Assembly: GCA_963708245.1 (NCBI GenBank) | Contig: OY970201.1 | Coordinates: 5,022,001 to 5,086,000 of the forward strand | Length of the DNA stretch: 64,000 nucleotides | Direction: 5' to 3' | Origin: CAVYXK01 sp963708245 | Lineage (GTDB): Bacteria > Pseudomonadota > Alphaproteobacteria > Acetobacterales > Acetobacteraceae | Shown here: positions 35,670 to 44,642 of the stretch, in pieces | How the letters are laid out: every line of letters begins with the position of its first letter | Numbering within the stretch: the first letter of the stretch is position 1 | Position numbers and translations under genes: made by a program | Notes under the pieces: model-generated | Databases searched by the model: none | The model's input: only the letters and a program-made list of their open reading frames with translations | What the model was told of the DNA's origin: nothing

Positions 35670-36364
35670 CCGACGCGGGCGCCTTCGTGCGCGAACAGAC
35701 CGCGCTCGGGCGGGTGCCGCTGGTCCCGGAGATAGCACTTTATCTGGCCGCCGAGGTCACGCCGATCTGGCAGGCCACCGAGGCGTGGCTGGCGGCGCAC
35801 AACATCGACCCGCCGTATTGGGCCTTTGCCTGGCCGGGCAGCCAAGCGCTGGCGCGCTATGTGCTGGACCACCCGGAGTGCGTGCGGGGCCGTCGCGTGC
35901 TGGACTTCGGCGCCGGCTGCGGAATCGCCGCGATCGCCTGCGCCCGCGCCGGCGCGGCGATGGTGGAGGCGGCCGAGATCGATGCGCTGGCGGTCGCCGC
36001 CATCTGTGAAAATGCTACGGCAAACGGAGTCACGGTGCTGGCGCTCCCGGGTGACATGGTGAACGAGCCCTGCCGCTGGGACCTGATCCTCGCCGGCGAC
36101 GTTTGCTATGAGGCGCCGATGACCGCGCATGTCCTGCCTTGGCTGCGGCGCATGGCAACAGAGGCGGAGGTGTGGCTGGCCGACCCGGGGCGCGCCTATC
36201 TGCCGGGATCAGGTCTGGTGCCGCTCGCGCGTTACGTGGTGCCAACTACACTGGAGTTGGAATGCCGCAGCGAGCGCGAGGCGTGGTTGTATCGGGTGGA
36301 GCCTTCCCCGGGGCGACGGCCAGCCATGGCGATGAGGCCTGCGAGGAGCGCGAGCGAAGCATAG
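35666..36364 (+). CDS. Class I SAM-dependent methyltransferase, METTL20/ETFB-lysine type
   Basis: A 232-residue methyltransferase with the COG3897 pattern: VPLVPEIALYLAAEVTPIWQ, PPYWAFAWPGSQALARY, then SAM motif I VLDFGAGCGIAAIA and LILAGDVCYE. In alphaproteobacteria this family methylates lysines of the electron-transfer flavoprotein beta subunit. Start GTG 35666 overlaps the ubiA stop. Coupling to ubiquinone synthesis fits, since ETF feeds electrons to ubiquinone; substrate assignment is inference. Confidence 0.8.
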   Translation: MTDAGAFVREQTALGRVPLVPEIALYLAAEVTPIWQATEAWLAAHNIDPPYWAFAWPGSQALARYVLDHPECVRGRRVLDFGAGCGIAAIACARAGAAMVEAAEIDALAVAAICENATANGVTVLALPGDMVNEPCRWDLILAGDVCYEAPMTAHVLPWLRRMATEAEVWLADPGRAYLPGSGLVPLARYVVPTTLELECRSEREAWLYRVEPSPGRRPAMAMRPARSASEA

Positions 36365-36895
36365 GCTGGACTAGCCAGGCCCCTGCAGAGTGCGCAATTG
36401 GCGACTCGCAATGACGGTGCTCATGCAGCATCAGGGGCTTCTGATCCGGGACAGTAGTTTAGTATGTAACCGTAAACAGGGCCCCCTCCGGCAGGCAGGC
36501 AGGGGCGAATCTGTCTCGCTGGCGTCTAGACTTCGTCCCCCGACTCGGGTTAGACTCTCTAAATTGGCTCTGATGCGAGCCCAGACTCGAATCCTACCCC
36601 AAACGAGCGACAGAGGCCGCGGAGAGGAAGAAGCGAAGGTGCCCCCGGCAGGACGGCGAAGCCCACATGACCGGGCAGTTCGCGCATCCCGGCGGGCCTT
36701 ACTGAGTCCCCGACCCTAGCTGATGTACGCATCCCAATGCCGCCTTATAGCGGGGAAATGCGGTGGTTCACCTAGCTGTGGGGTGGGGGCGTCAGACTCG
36801 CCCCCGGCCGCCGTCCCGTCTAGGCGCGCCGAAATTTCTTGCAGGACCTGTGCGGGGTGCCGCAAAGTCCCCGGAACAATCAGGGATGGACATCG
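36365..36895. other. Intergenic stretch upstream of the beta-barrel gene
   Basis: About 530 bp with no supported gene. A perfect 7 bp hairpin GGGGGCG...CGCCCCC (36785-36805) lies about 90 bp before the next gene and lacks a T-run, so it may be an mRNA leader structure. I see no tRNA or known riboswitch. Confidence 0.4.
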
Positions 36896-38161
36896 ATGTT
36901 CCGGTTGGGCCGCGTTTCTGCGCTCATCGCTCTCGCTGCATCACTGGCGACAGCGCGGGCACAGGCACAAAGCCCTTTGCAGGTCCATATCACAGTCGCC
37001 AACCCTCCCGTTCCTCCGGCCATGCTGACCATCACCGCCACTAGCCTCAGTCAAGCAGGTCAGGAATTTGTCGCCGCGGTCAGCGGCACCGGCTTTCCCG
37101 GGGTCGCCAGCACATCTCTCATCAACGTCACAGCAAGCCAGAACGGGAAGTCGCTGATTGCCATCTCCTTCCCGCAGAATTCCACCACCGCCAATCTGAT
37201 GATTCCAGCTCTTCATATCAATCAAGACTTTCCTGCAGCGACGCGACCTCAAAGCCTTCTGGAACTTGCGGACTTCCTGTCTCGCCAGAACGTCAGTGGC
37301 CTTGCCGCGCTTGCGTTTACTCCCCCGCAGCTCACATCGTTCGATGCCAGCGCGGGCAACGCCACCAGCCTGACCAGCCGGATGATGGATCGCACGTTCT
37401 TGACCGCCACAGGGATTGGCGGCTTCTTCGAGGACATTCCGCCGCCGGGCGCGGCAGCAACCGCGCGCATACCGAACGCCCTCACCGTCAGCGGCGATTA
37501 TGAACATGCGTGGTCCGGCGGCGTCGGCATCAACTCGGCCACAACACCTCTTGATTATACGATGTTTTTCGCCGATCCGCGCTACTCACTGAATCTGGAC
37601 GTGCCGCTGACCTATCTGCGAGCCACCGGGCTGAACACGGCACAAGGGTCGTTCGCGGCGACATTTCGCTTTCCCGTCAACGCGGTGCCGCATTGGTACC
37701 TATCGGCCGGAGCACGTGTCGGCATCAGTACCACGCCTGGATTATCCGAAGGTGTGTTCGCCTATTCTGGCACCATCGCCAGCTTGTACAACATCTATTT
37801 TGGCGACTATAGGCTCGCGCTCGGCAACTCCGTCGGCGCCATCAAGACTTCGGCGCTGCACGTTGACGGCCTTACTGGCGGGCCTGTGCTGACCAACTAC
37901 CCCATCATCAACGGCCTGAGTTTCGAAGGCTCGCTACCCTTCACGATGTTCGACCGCCCTGCCTCCTTCGAAGCGTATGTCGTCGATACCTATTTTGCCG
38001 GCAATGGCTTGTTCCTCCAGCATTGGGATGAGGTCGGCATCAGTATTGGAACAAGACGAAGGCCCGGCGAGCAGACTTGGAACAACTTCCGCGTAGGGCT
38101 GAGTTATACATTCGGCCGGGACTTCAACATGCTCGGTCTGCGCGGCAGTTACCGGTTCTAG
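36896..38161 (+). CDS. Putative outer-membrane beta-barrel protein
   Basis: A 421-residue exported protein with a Sec signal (cut near AQA-QS, about residue 24). After a Ser/Thr/Ala-rich N-terminal part come alternating strands rich in aromatics (YSLNLDVPLTYLRATG, HWYLSAGARVGISTT), and the protein ends GLRGSYRF with a terminal phenylalanine, the outer-membrane barrel insertion signal. The family is not recognised. Start chosen at ATG 36896, 19 codons inside the longest frame, to place the signal peptide first. The CHAT lipoprotein gene begins two bases after its stop, so the two are in one operon. Confidence 0.65.
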   Translation: MFRLGRVSALIALAASLATARAQAQSPLQVHITVANPPVPPAMLTITATSLSQAGQEFVAAVSGTGFPGVASTSLINVTASQNGKSLIAISFPQNSTTANLMIPALHINQDFPAATRPQSLLELADFLSRQNVSGLAALAFTPPQLTSFDASAGNATSLTSRMMDRTFLTATGIGGFFEDIPPPGAAATARIPNALTVSGDYEHAWSGGVGINSATTPLDYTMFFADPRYSLNLDVPLTYLRATGLNTAQGSFAATFRFPVNAVPHWYLSAGARVGISTTPGLSEGVFAYSGTIASLYNIYFGDYRLALGNSVGAIKTSALHVDGLTGGPVLTNYPIINGLSFEGSLPFTMFDRPASFEAYVVDTYFAGNGLFLQHWDEVGISIGTRRRPGEQTWNNFRVGLSYTFGRDFNMLGLRGSYRF

Positions 38162-38163
38162 TC

Positions 38164-40482
38164 ATGCCAATCTTGAACCGCCGACGTCTACTGCTTGGCA
38201 CCGTGGTGCCGCTGCTGTCCGGCTGTGCCTCCGCTGCGTTCGTCACCAACTACGAGGCTGCGAAGACGAGCGTAGCGTCGTCCACCGGCATCGACGACCA
38301 GGATCTGCAAGACCTGCGGTCCGGTCGCATCGACTTGGTGCGCCAACGCTATGAAGCGCGCGGCGCCGATAACCTGAGCCCGAAGCAGCTTTTGCTGCTG
38401 AGCGACATATATCTTAAATACGGTGATTTCGGCAAAGCCTCGACGACGCTCGCGCTGTATGTCTCCCGCAGCGGTGACCGATCGGACGGGATAACTGGGC
38501 GCGAGGCCTTGATTGCGCTCGCCCTTGGGCAACCAGCCAGAGCCGCAAGTCTCGCGAACGGTAGCGACGATGGATCCCGCTACGTGCGTGCGCTGGCCGC
38601 GGCGCGTACTGGTGATACCGGCACAGCCCGTACTGCAGCCGCGCAGTTCGGCCGTAGCTACGACCCGAAGCAGGTCTACTACGCCGCCAATCTCTACTCC
38701 GCGGTCGCCGACAACAGAGCGGCGCTCGACCTACTGATGGACCCTGAGCGGCGGCTGCTCCGAGACTATGGCGTCAGTGCGCTGCAAACACTGTTCGGCC
38801 CAGGCAAAACCGCCCCATTCAGACTGGATATCTTCAACCAATTCTCGGCGGGTTGGTTCGATGTCTATTCCTACGCGCCGGCCGGAAATGTCTATGTCGA
38901 GTACCTCGCCGCGCATTCGTTGTTGGAACTCGGCCGACCTCAGGAAGCCGTGCAGCACCTGGACGCACTGCTCGCATATCCTGGACTGCCCGCGTATCGC
39001 GATGTCGAATGGCTGGTTCTGTACGACCGCGGCCGCGCGGCAAAGCTTCTCGGTCGGCCGGATGACGCACGAGGCTACTTCCAGCGCAGCATCGACGATG
39101 TCGAGAGCATGCGCCGCTCCGTCAGCTCCGATCAGGGACGAATCGGCTTCGCCGCAGACAAGCAGGCGGTGTATGCCGCGATGGTCGATCTGCTGCTCGC
39201 CGCCGGGCAGCTCGATGCTGCTCTCAGTTACTCGGAACGGGCACGCAGCCGCTCGCTGGTCGATCTGCTCGCAAGCCGCGACGACATGGTTCCACCTGAG
39301 CTGTCCGCTGGACAAGCGACATCGCTGCTGAACCGGCTTGACCTCGCCGAGGGTCAGCTTGCGCTTGCTTCCACCGCCGCCGATCCACAATCGGCGACGC
39401 GCGCGGCCAATCCCGCCGCGATCAGAAACGAGATCGCCGCCCAGGCGCCATCGCTGGCTCCGCTGATCAGCGTGAGGCCCGTAGGGCTGGAGACGATCCG
39501 CGCCGCGTTGTCGCCGGACGAAACGGCGGTCGCATATTATCATACCGATGCCGGCTGGGTCGCGTTCGTGGTCAGCCGCAGCACGCTTAATGCCGTGCCA
39601 ATTGCGGCCCCCGATATAAACCAGTTGGTGCTCGGGCTGCTGCGAAGTGTGACATCATCGCAGGATACTCAAACGCACTGCCAGGGGGCCTACAACACGC
39701 TAGTCGCACCTGTTCGCCAGTCGATCGCCACCAATCGGCTGCTGATCGTACCGTTCGGTATCTTGCATTACGTGCCGTTCGCGGCTCTGCACGACGGTAG
39801 AGGTTTTCTGATCGAAGCCTTCAGCATCCGCCAGGCCCCCAGCCTGAGCGCGCTGACTATTGGCGAACGTGACCGGGCCAACGGCACGGGCAGCCTGATC
39901 ATCGGCAATCCGGCGAGACCGGGCGACGCGCCACCGCTGCCTAGTGCGGAGGCGGAAGCCGAGCGTGTGAGCACGCTGCTGCCGGGCCCTGTCGTGCTGA
40001 TCGGACCGGCGGCCACGCTGGCCGCGTTTCGTGAGGATGCGCCAGGCAAGGCCTTTCTGCACATCGCCAGCCACGGGGAGTTCAACGCTGCGAATCCGCT
40101 CGGATCGCGCCTGCTCCTCGCACCCGATCCCGGCGACACTGGCGATCTGACCGTCGGCAGCCTCTACACACTGCGGCTGAACGCGCGGCTTGTCACGTTG
40201 AGCGCCTGCGAAACCGCGGTGAGCGAACTCTCAGACGGCGACGATTTGGTCGGGCTTGTGCGCGGTTTTCTGTTTGCCGGCGCGCAGAACGTGATAGCCA
40301 CACTGTGGGAGATTTCGGACCAGGCCACCAGCGCTTTGATGGCCAGTTTTTACCTTAAACTGAACGCGACGCACTCGGTCCCAGAGGCACTGCGTCAGGC
40401 GCAGATCGAGACAATGCGCACCTATCCAAAGCCATTCTACTGGGCCGCCTTCGTGCCGACGAGTTTCGTGCCGGTGGTATGA
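38164..40482 (+). CDS. Lipoprotein CHAT-domain (caspase-like) protease with TPR-like repeats
   Basis: A 772-residue protein with a signal combining NRRRLLLG (twin-arginine-like) and lipobox LSGC, so it is exported and probably lipid-anchored. Residues about 60-420 are helical repeats of TPR type; the C-terminal CHAT domain carries the catalytic dyad His637 (HIASHGEF) and Cys682 (LSACETA). CHAT proteases are clan CD cysteine peptidases related to caspases and separase. Beginning at ATG 38164 just after the beta-barrel gene. The usual partners of CHAT-TPR proteins are secretion and adhesin systems or, intracellularly, defence modules; an exported lipoprotein form is unusual. Confidence 0.85.
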   Translation: MPILNRRRLLLGTVVPLLSGCASAAFVTNYEAAKTSVASSTGIDDQDLQDLRSGRIDLVRQRYEARGADNLSPKQLLLLSDIYLKYGDFGKASTTLALYVSRSGDRSDGITGREALIALALGQPARAASLANGSDDGSRYVRALAAARTGDTGTARTAAAQFGRSYDPKQVYYAANLYSAVADNRAALDLLMDPERRLLRDYGVSALQTLFGPGKTAPFRLDIFNQFSAGWFDVYSYAPAGNVYVEYLAAHSLLELGRPQEAVQHLDALLAYPGLPAYRDVEWLVLYDRGRAAKLLGRPDDARGYFQRSIDDVESMRRSVSSDQGRIGFAADKQAVYAAMVDLLLAAGQLDAALSYSERARSRSLVDLLASRDDMVPPELSAGQATSLLNRLDLAEGQLALASTAADPQSATRAANPAAIRNEIAAQAPSLAPLISVRPVGLETIRAALSPDETAVAYYHTDAGWVAFVVSRSTLNAVPIAAPDINQLVLGLLRSVTSSQDTQTHCQGAYNTLVAPVRQSIATNRLLIVPFGILHYVPFAALHDGRGFLIEAFSIRQAPSLSALTIGERDRANGTGSLIIGNPARPGDAPPLPSAEAEAERVSTLLPGPVVLIGPAATLAAFREDAPGKAFLHIASHGEFNAANPLGSRLLLAPDPGDTGDLTVGSLYTLRLNARLVTLSACETAVSELSDGDDLVGLVRGFLFAGAQNVIATLWEISDQATSALMASFYLKLNATHSVPEALRQAQIETMRTYPKPFYWAAFVPTSFVPVV

Positions 40483-40889
40483 TTTGAAGCGCCGTCCGGC
40501 TATAGCGACCTCCAACCTCTCCGCATCGTCCCACAAGAATTGTGCAGCCGCCGAGCGCGATGAATGTTGCTGCGCCAAAGCAGCCAATTTGTCCGGGCAC
40601 GACGCGCTCGCCCGGTAAATCCCTCAGCGGCGACACCGTGGCCGAACTGTCCGCGCCCTCGCAAGGGCATCGCCACGAATAGCGCGCGAACACGCGCGCG
40701 CGTGGGAAATACTCGATCCATATCCGGCTAGGGATCCCTCCTCAGCTTGCCGGCCTACCGGACCGGCGCGCTGCCCGGACGAAACGCGCTCGGACCTTGG
40801 GGTTGTGCCCTCTCACGTAAATCACCTAAAAAGCCTCGTGTTTGCCCGCTCACGCTGGAGTCGAATGGCAGGTCCAGGAGAACGATTGA
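40483..40889. other. Intergenic stretch before the RTX-like gene
   Basis: 407 bp with no supported gene; short frames here have poor codon use and no ribosome site. It presumably holds the promoter of the repeat-protein gene, which I cannot place. Confidence 0.4.
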
Positions 40890-42263
40890 ATGGCCACGAT
40901 GGTTACGGTGCCTGGAGCCCCGACTAAGACAATCATCAGCTATAGTTTTGACGGACCTCAGAACACTCCAGTGGCGCAGGCGATTGCCGCTGCTCTTGTT
41001 TCTGCCCTGGGCGCGAATCTGCTCAACGCCCAGGTCTATGTCCCGCCCCCTGGCACCACGTCACCAGCGGTAGCCGGAGAGACAAATGAGCTGGTCATTG
41101 CGCCGTCGGTCGCTGGCGGGACAGTGTTCGTCCCCTCCGGATATGCATTTGCGGCGGACAGTACCGGCGGTGGAAGCTTCACCATCGCCGGTGCGCAGAA
41201 TTTCATTGGCGGGGATGGCAGCATAGTTCTGTACAACACTGCCGGTAGCGGAACCGATTTGATTGCAACCGGCGATGGAAACGACCTGTTGGGTTTGGTG
41301 CCGGGTTCCACGTACGATGTCGCGGCCGGAAACGGGAACGACACGTTCTTTGCGAATGGCAGCGGGACGGTCGCCGGTGGCACAGGCCGCAACGTCATGT
41401 TCCTGGATGCGTCCGGGGGCACGAATCTCGGCCTGTCATATGGCCATGACACGATAATTGCCGGGGCCGGCAGCAACACTGTCGCGACCTATGGCAGCGG
41501 CGGTCTGATCTTTGGCGGTTCGGGCAGCTTGGAAGTTTTCAGCAACGGCTCCGTGAACGAAACTGTCGCAGGCGGTACCGGCCCCGAGACAATTTTCGGC
41601 GCGCAGGCGGGGCTGTATTTCCTTGGCTCGTCGTCAAGCCTGTTCATCGGGAATCCGTCGTCAAGCAGTACGATCGTCGGCACGACAGGACCGGAGACGG
41701 TTTTTGGGGGCGCCTCTTCGAACGAGGTTATTTTCAATAACAACTCGACGCTGACGTTCGTCGCCGGGTCGAATGGCTCGGCGGTCATCATCGGTGGTTC
41801 GACGGCCAGCACGATTTCTGGCGCAGATGGGTCGTCTGTAATCTATTTTGGTTCCGTCGGTATGTCGTACACGGCGGGCAGTGGAAATGAGACCCTGAAC
41901 GCAGCGGGGGCGAGCTCCAATAACGCGATCTTTGCCGGTAGCGGGAATGACTCCCTCGCCGGTGGATCGGGAAATGATGCGATCACTGCTGGGACCGGCA
42001 ATGCGACGATGTCGGGCGGCGGTGGGTTCAATACGTTCTTGTTCTTTAACGGCCAGGCCGGTGGAAATGACGTCATCACGGATTTCAATTCGAATGATTT
42101 ATTGTTGCTTGGCGGCTATGGCGTTTCAGCCGGCCCGAATGCGATCAGTAATGCCACTGTAAGCGGCGGTTCTACCACGATAGCGCTCCCGGACAACACC
42201 AGGATAACCTTCGAGAACCTTACTAATCCGAGTTCAATACATTCGTTTTCGCTCTTAACCTGA
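40890..42263 (+). CDS. RTX-like glycine-rich calcium-binding repeat protein
   Basis: A 457-residue protein of repeated Gly/Ser/Asn/Asp segments resembling RTX nonapeptides, e.g. ATGDGNDLLG, AAGNGNDTFFANG, AGSGNDSLAGGSGNDAITAG and a closing NDVITDFNSNDLLLL typical of RTX C-termini. It has no N-terminal signal, as in type I secreted proteins with a C-terminal export signal. CAGGAGAACG precedes ATG 40890. No type I secretion ATPase or membrane-fusion gene is in the window. It follows the beta-barrel and CHAT genes on the same strand and could be the surface substrate of that locus. Confidence 0.75.
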   Translation: MATMVTVPGAPTKTIISYSFDGPQNTPVAQAIAAALVSALGANLLNAQVYVPPPGTTSPAVAGETNELVIAPSVAGGTVFVPSGYAFAADSTGGGSFTIAGAQNFIGGDGSIVLYNTAGSGTDLIATGDGNDLLGLVPGSTYDVAAGNGNDTFFANGSGTVAGGTGRNVMFLDASGGTNLGLSYGHDTIIAGAGSNTVATYGSGGLIFGGSGSLEVFSNGSVNETVAGGTGPETIFGAQAGLYFLGSSSSLFIGNPSSSSTIVGTTGPETVFGGASSNEVIFNNNSTLTFVAGSNGSAVIIGGSTASTISGADGSSVIYFGSVGMSYTAGSGNETLNAAGASSNNAIFAGSGNDSLAGGSGNDAITAGTGNATMSGGGGFNTFLFFNGQAGGNDVITDFNSNDLLLLGGYGVSAGPNAISNATVSGGSTTIALPDNTRITFENLTNPSSIHSFSLLT

Positions 42264-42453
42264 TCAATCGGCTTGAGCCTGAGCTTGTTGCGCTTAAAAA
42301 GTCCGTCCGGAAAGCTTATGAAAGATTTGACAGCCTCGCAGCATAAAGCGGATCAGTGTCACCCGGTCGCCCCCTCCGCGGACCCCCGGGCAGCATCTGG
42401 CAGAGCGCGCGGCGGGCGCAGGCCACCGGAGGACAGGGGCGAACAGCGCTGCG

Positions 42454-43320
42454 TTAGCCGGCGGACGACGGCGCCTCGCCACCCATCCGCCGTATCGCTC
42501 CAAAATCTGTACGCCGGCCGAGGCGGTCTCGCCGCCAGCTCAACAGGCGCCACATAGCCCTGGCTGCCATGTCTGACAGGCGTCCGCGCGGCGGCAGACC
42601 CACCGCCTTGAAGATCATCCCCATCCCCCGCTCGACATGGCGGAAGCGGTAGAACCCCATCGCCCCGGACATATACGCGGCGCTGCAGCGCCGCCGATCA
42701 TAGGCCAGCGACACTGGTTCGTTGCCGCAATGATATGCGAGGGCCAGCTCGTCGTCCTCGCTTTCGCGGATACGACCCACGGCGATGGCAAGACGTCGGG
42801 GCAGGCCAATACGCTCCCGGCCGAGATAGCGGCGCATGTGGTCGTAGAACAGCTTGAAATGGCGGAACTCGTCGGCCGCGATATGGCGGCAGATCTGGGC
42901 CAGCACCGGCTCGGCGGTCCCATCCGCAAGCGCGGTGTAGTAGCTGGAGGTGCCGGTCTCCACCATGCAGCGGGCGATCAGCTCGCCGGTACGCGAACCC
43001 CGCACCGATTTCTCGGCGTCGAGTGGGAGGGAGAACCCGGCCTTGTAACGCTCGAACGCCGCCGCATAGTCCCACGTAGGGTCTGCCAGCATTGCCCAGC
43101 GGCCAAGCGCGTCGCCGTGCTGCACCTCCTCGGCGGCCCAGTAATCGGCGGCCTGGCGGAAATCCGGGTCGTCGTGGAACACCCGATTCAAATAAATCGC
43201 GTAGTCGGTGCCGTTCCGCTCCACCATTGCGGCGGCTTTGACAAGCGGCACGACCGCCGGATCCACCTTGGCCGGATCGAACCGGGCCCAGGCGATGTCC
43301 TCGATTCGCCAATGCTTCAT
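42454..43320 (-). CDS. Ferritin-like di-iron domain protein
   Basis: A 288-residue helical protein with two ligand pairs: Glu34 with WAAEEVQH (Glu64/65, His68), and METGTSSYYTAL with AADEFRHFKLFYDHM. This is the ferritin-like/acyl-ACP-desaturase-like arrangement. The reaction is unknown; members of this family are called ferritin-like domain or rubrerythrin-like proteins. It stands alone downstream of the DUF971-Trm112 block on the same strand. Confidence 0.75.
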   Translation of the reverse strand: MKHWRIEDIAWARFDPAKVDPAVVPLVKAAAMVERNGTDYAIYLNRVFHDDPDFRQAADYWAAEEVQHGDALGRWAMLADPTWDYAAAFERYKAGFSLPLDAEKSVRGSRTGELIARCMVETGTSSYYTALADGTAEPVLAQICRHIAADEFRHFKLFYDHMRRYLGRERIGLPRRLAIAVGRIRESEDDELALAYHCGNEPVSLAYDRRRCSAAYMSGAMGFYRFRHVERGMGMIFKAVGLPPRGRLSDMAARAMWRLLSWRRDRLGRRTDFGAIRRMGGEAPSSAG

Positions 43321-43421
43321 CGCGCCGGCTTATAGGCCCATGCCACGCGGCGCCGCAAAGGCCGGGGGGTCCAGGCGACTTGTCCCCTGGGGGGGGTTCC
43401 ACGGGGTAGAGCCCCCTGGCC

Positions 43422-43775
43422 TTACGGATCGCGGCGCAGGCCGCGGGATGCGAGGGCGTCCAGGTAGGCCTGCCACCGCTGGTCCTGCTCGCGGCCGAGC
43501 TGGTGCAGGTACTCCCAGGAGAAGATGCCGGTATCGTGCAAATCGTCGAAGACCAGCCGGACCGCGTAGTTGCCGACCGGCTCGATCCCGATGATGCCGA
43601 CATGCCGCCGGCCGCCGATCACCTTTCGCTCCCCGGGCCCGTGGCCCTGCACCTCGGCGCTGGGGCTTTCGACACGAAGATACTCGGCCGGCAGGGTGAA
43701 GCGCGATCCGTCGTCGAAGCTGAGCTCCAGCGTGCGGTCGGCGCGGTTCAGGCGAAGCTCGGTGGCTGCGGGCAT
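43422..43775 (-). CDS. DUF971 / gamma-butyrobetaine hydroxylase-like N-terminal domain protein
   Basis: A 117-residue protein with the DUF971 pattern: RLNRADRTLELSFDDGSRFTLPAEYLR and the C-terminal segment LVFDDLHDTGIFSWEYLHQLG. In related proteins this domain occurs alone or fused to MRP/ApbC-type iron-sulfur ATPases. Its start overlaps the Trm112 gene stop (TGATG). It ends the chain CnoX-LON-Trm112-DUF971. Confidence 0.82.
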   Translation of the reverse strand: MPAATELRLNRADRTLELSFDDGSRFTLPAEYLRVESPSAEVQGHGPGERKVIGGRRHVGIIGIEPVGNYAVRLVFDDLHDTGIFSWEYLHQLGREQDQRWQAYLDALASRGLRRDP

Positions 43776-43975
43776 CAGTCGTCCAACGGGCGGGCTTCTT
43801 CCGGCAGCATGATCGGAATGCCGTCCCGCACCGGATAGGCAAGACCCGCCTTTCGGCTGATCAGTTCGCCCCTCTCCCGATCGTATTCCAATGGACCCTT
43901 GGTCAGCGGACACACCAGGATTTCCAGCAGACGAGGGTCGATGGGAACGGGCCGCGGCGGATCCTCGTCCGGCAT
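43775..43975 (-). CDS. Trm112 family protein
   Basis: A 66-residue protein with [19 protein letters not shown] and [16 protein letters not shown], the zinc-ribbon-derived Trm112 fold. Eukaryotic Trm112 activates methyltransferases; the bacterial role is unproven. Only one cysteine of the classical zinc pair remains, as in most bacterial members. It lies four bases after the LON-domain gene. Confidence 0.87.
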   Translation of the reverse strand: MPDEDPPRPVPIDPRLLEILVCPLTKGPLEYDRERGELISRKAGLAYPVRDGIPIMLPEEARPLDD

Positions 43976-43979
43976 CGTC

Positions 43980-44642
43980 TCAGCTCGCGCGCCGGGCAGC
44001 CGAATCGTCCGCCGCCGCTCCCATCTGCAGCAGAGCCAGCATTGCGACCGCCCGGTCCGCCTCGGTCTCGGCTTCCAGCAACGCCTGCTTCTCGGCCGGT
44101 TCGAACGGGCAGATCATGGCCAGCGTGATCACCAGCATATCGTCGGGAATGCGGCGGATCGCCTCCCAGTTCGCCTCGAAGCCACGGCGGGCGAAATAGC
44201 CGCGTAGCGCCGTGGTCATTGCCTCGCGTGCCACCGTGATCGGATGCGGCTCGGTGCGGAGGTCCGCCAGATAAGCCGAGACGTCCCCGCGCACTCGGCG
44301 ATAGCCGCGCCGCATGGTCAGCTCGAAAGCGACTAAGAAGCGGATGACGCCGGTCAGCGTGATCAGGTAGCGGCCGTCGTCGGTCTCGCTGAACGAAGAA
44401 AGCCGCCCGAGACAACCGACGCGATAGAGCGCCGGGCCGCACGGCCCCGGCTGACCGCTCGGGTCCGGCTGGATCATGCCAAACATTCTGCCGGCGGCGA
44501 GCGCGTCCTCGGTCATTGCGAGATAGCGCGGTTCGAAGATGTTGAGCGGCAGCTTGCCCCGAGGCAGCAGCAACGCACCCTCGAGCGGGAAGACGGCAAA
44601 TTCGGCGGGCAGGTCCTCCGCCTGCGGATGGAAGCACGACAT
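43980..44642 (-). CDS. LON peptidase substrate-binding domain protein
   Basis: A 220-residue stand-alone LON N-terminal domain ([42 protein letters not shown]). No ATPase or protease domain is present. Such proteins may act as substrate adaptors; the function in bacteria is not settled. Translation is coupled to the thioredoxin-TPR gene upstream by TGATG. This operon order is common in alphaproteobacteria. Confidence 0.87.
   Translation of the reverse strand: MSCFHPQAEDLPAEFAVFPLEGALLLPRGKLPLNIFEPRYLAMTEDALAAGRMFGMIQPDPSGQPGPCGPALYRVGCLGRLSSFSETDDGRYLITLTGVIRFLVAFELTMRRGYRRVRGDVSAYLADLRTEPHPITVAREAMTTALRGYFARRGFEANWEAIRRIPDDMLVITLAMICPFEPAEKQALLEAETEADRAVAMLALLQMGAAADDSAARRAS

Noticed and set aside
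36540..36610. Possible tRNA-like stretch (GGCTCTGATGCGAGCC and ACTCGAATCC)
   Set aside because: No consistent acceptor stem or T arm can be folded.
41260..42110. Possible tandem DNA repeat or CRISPR-like array
   Set aside because: The repetition is at protein level only (glycine-rich RTX-like motifs); spacing and DNA sequence are irregular.
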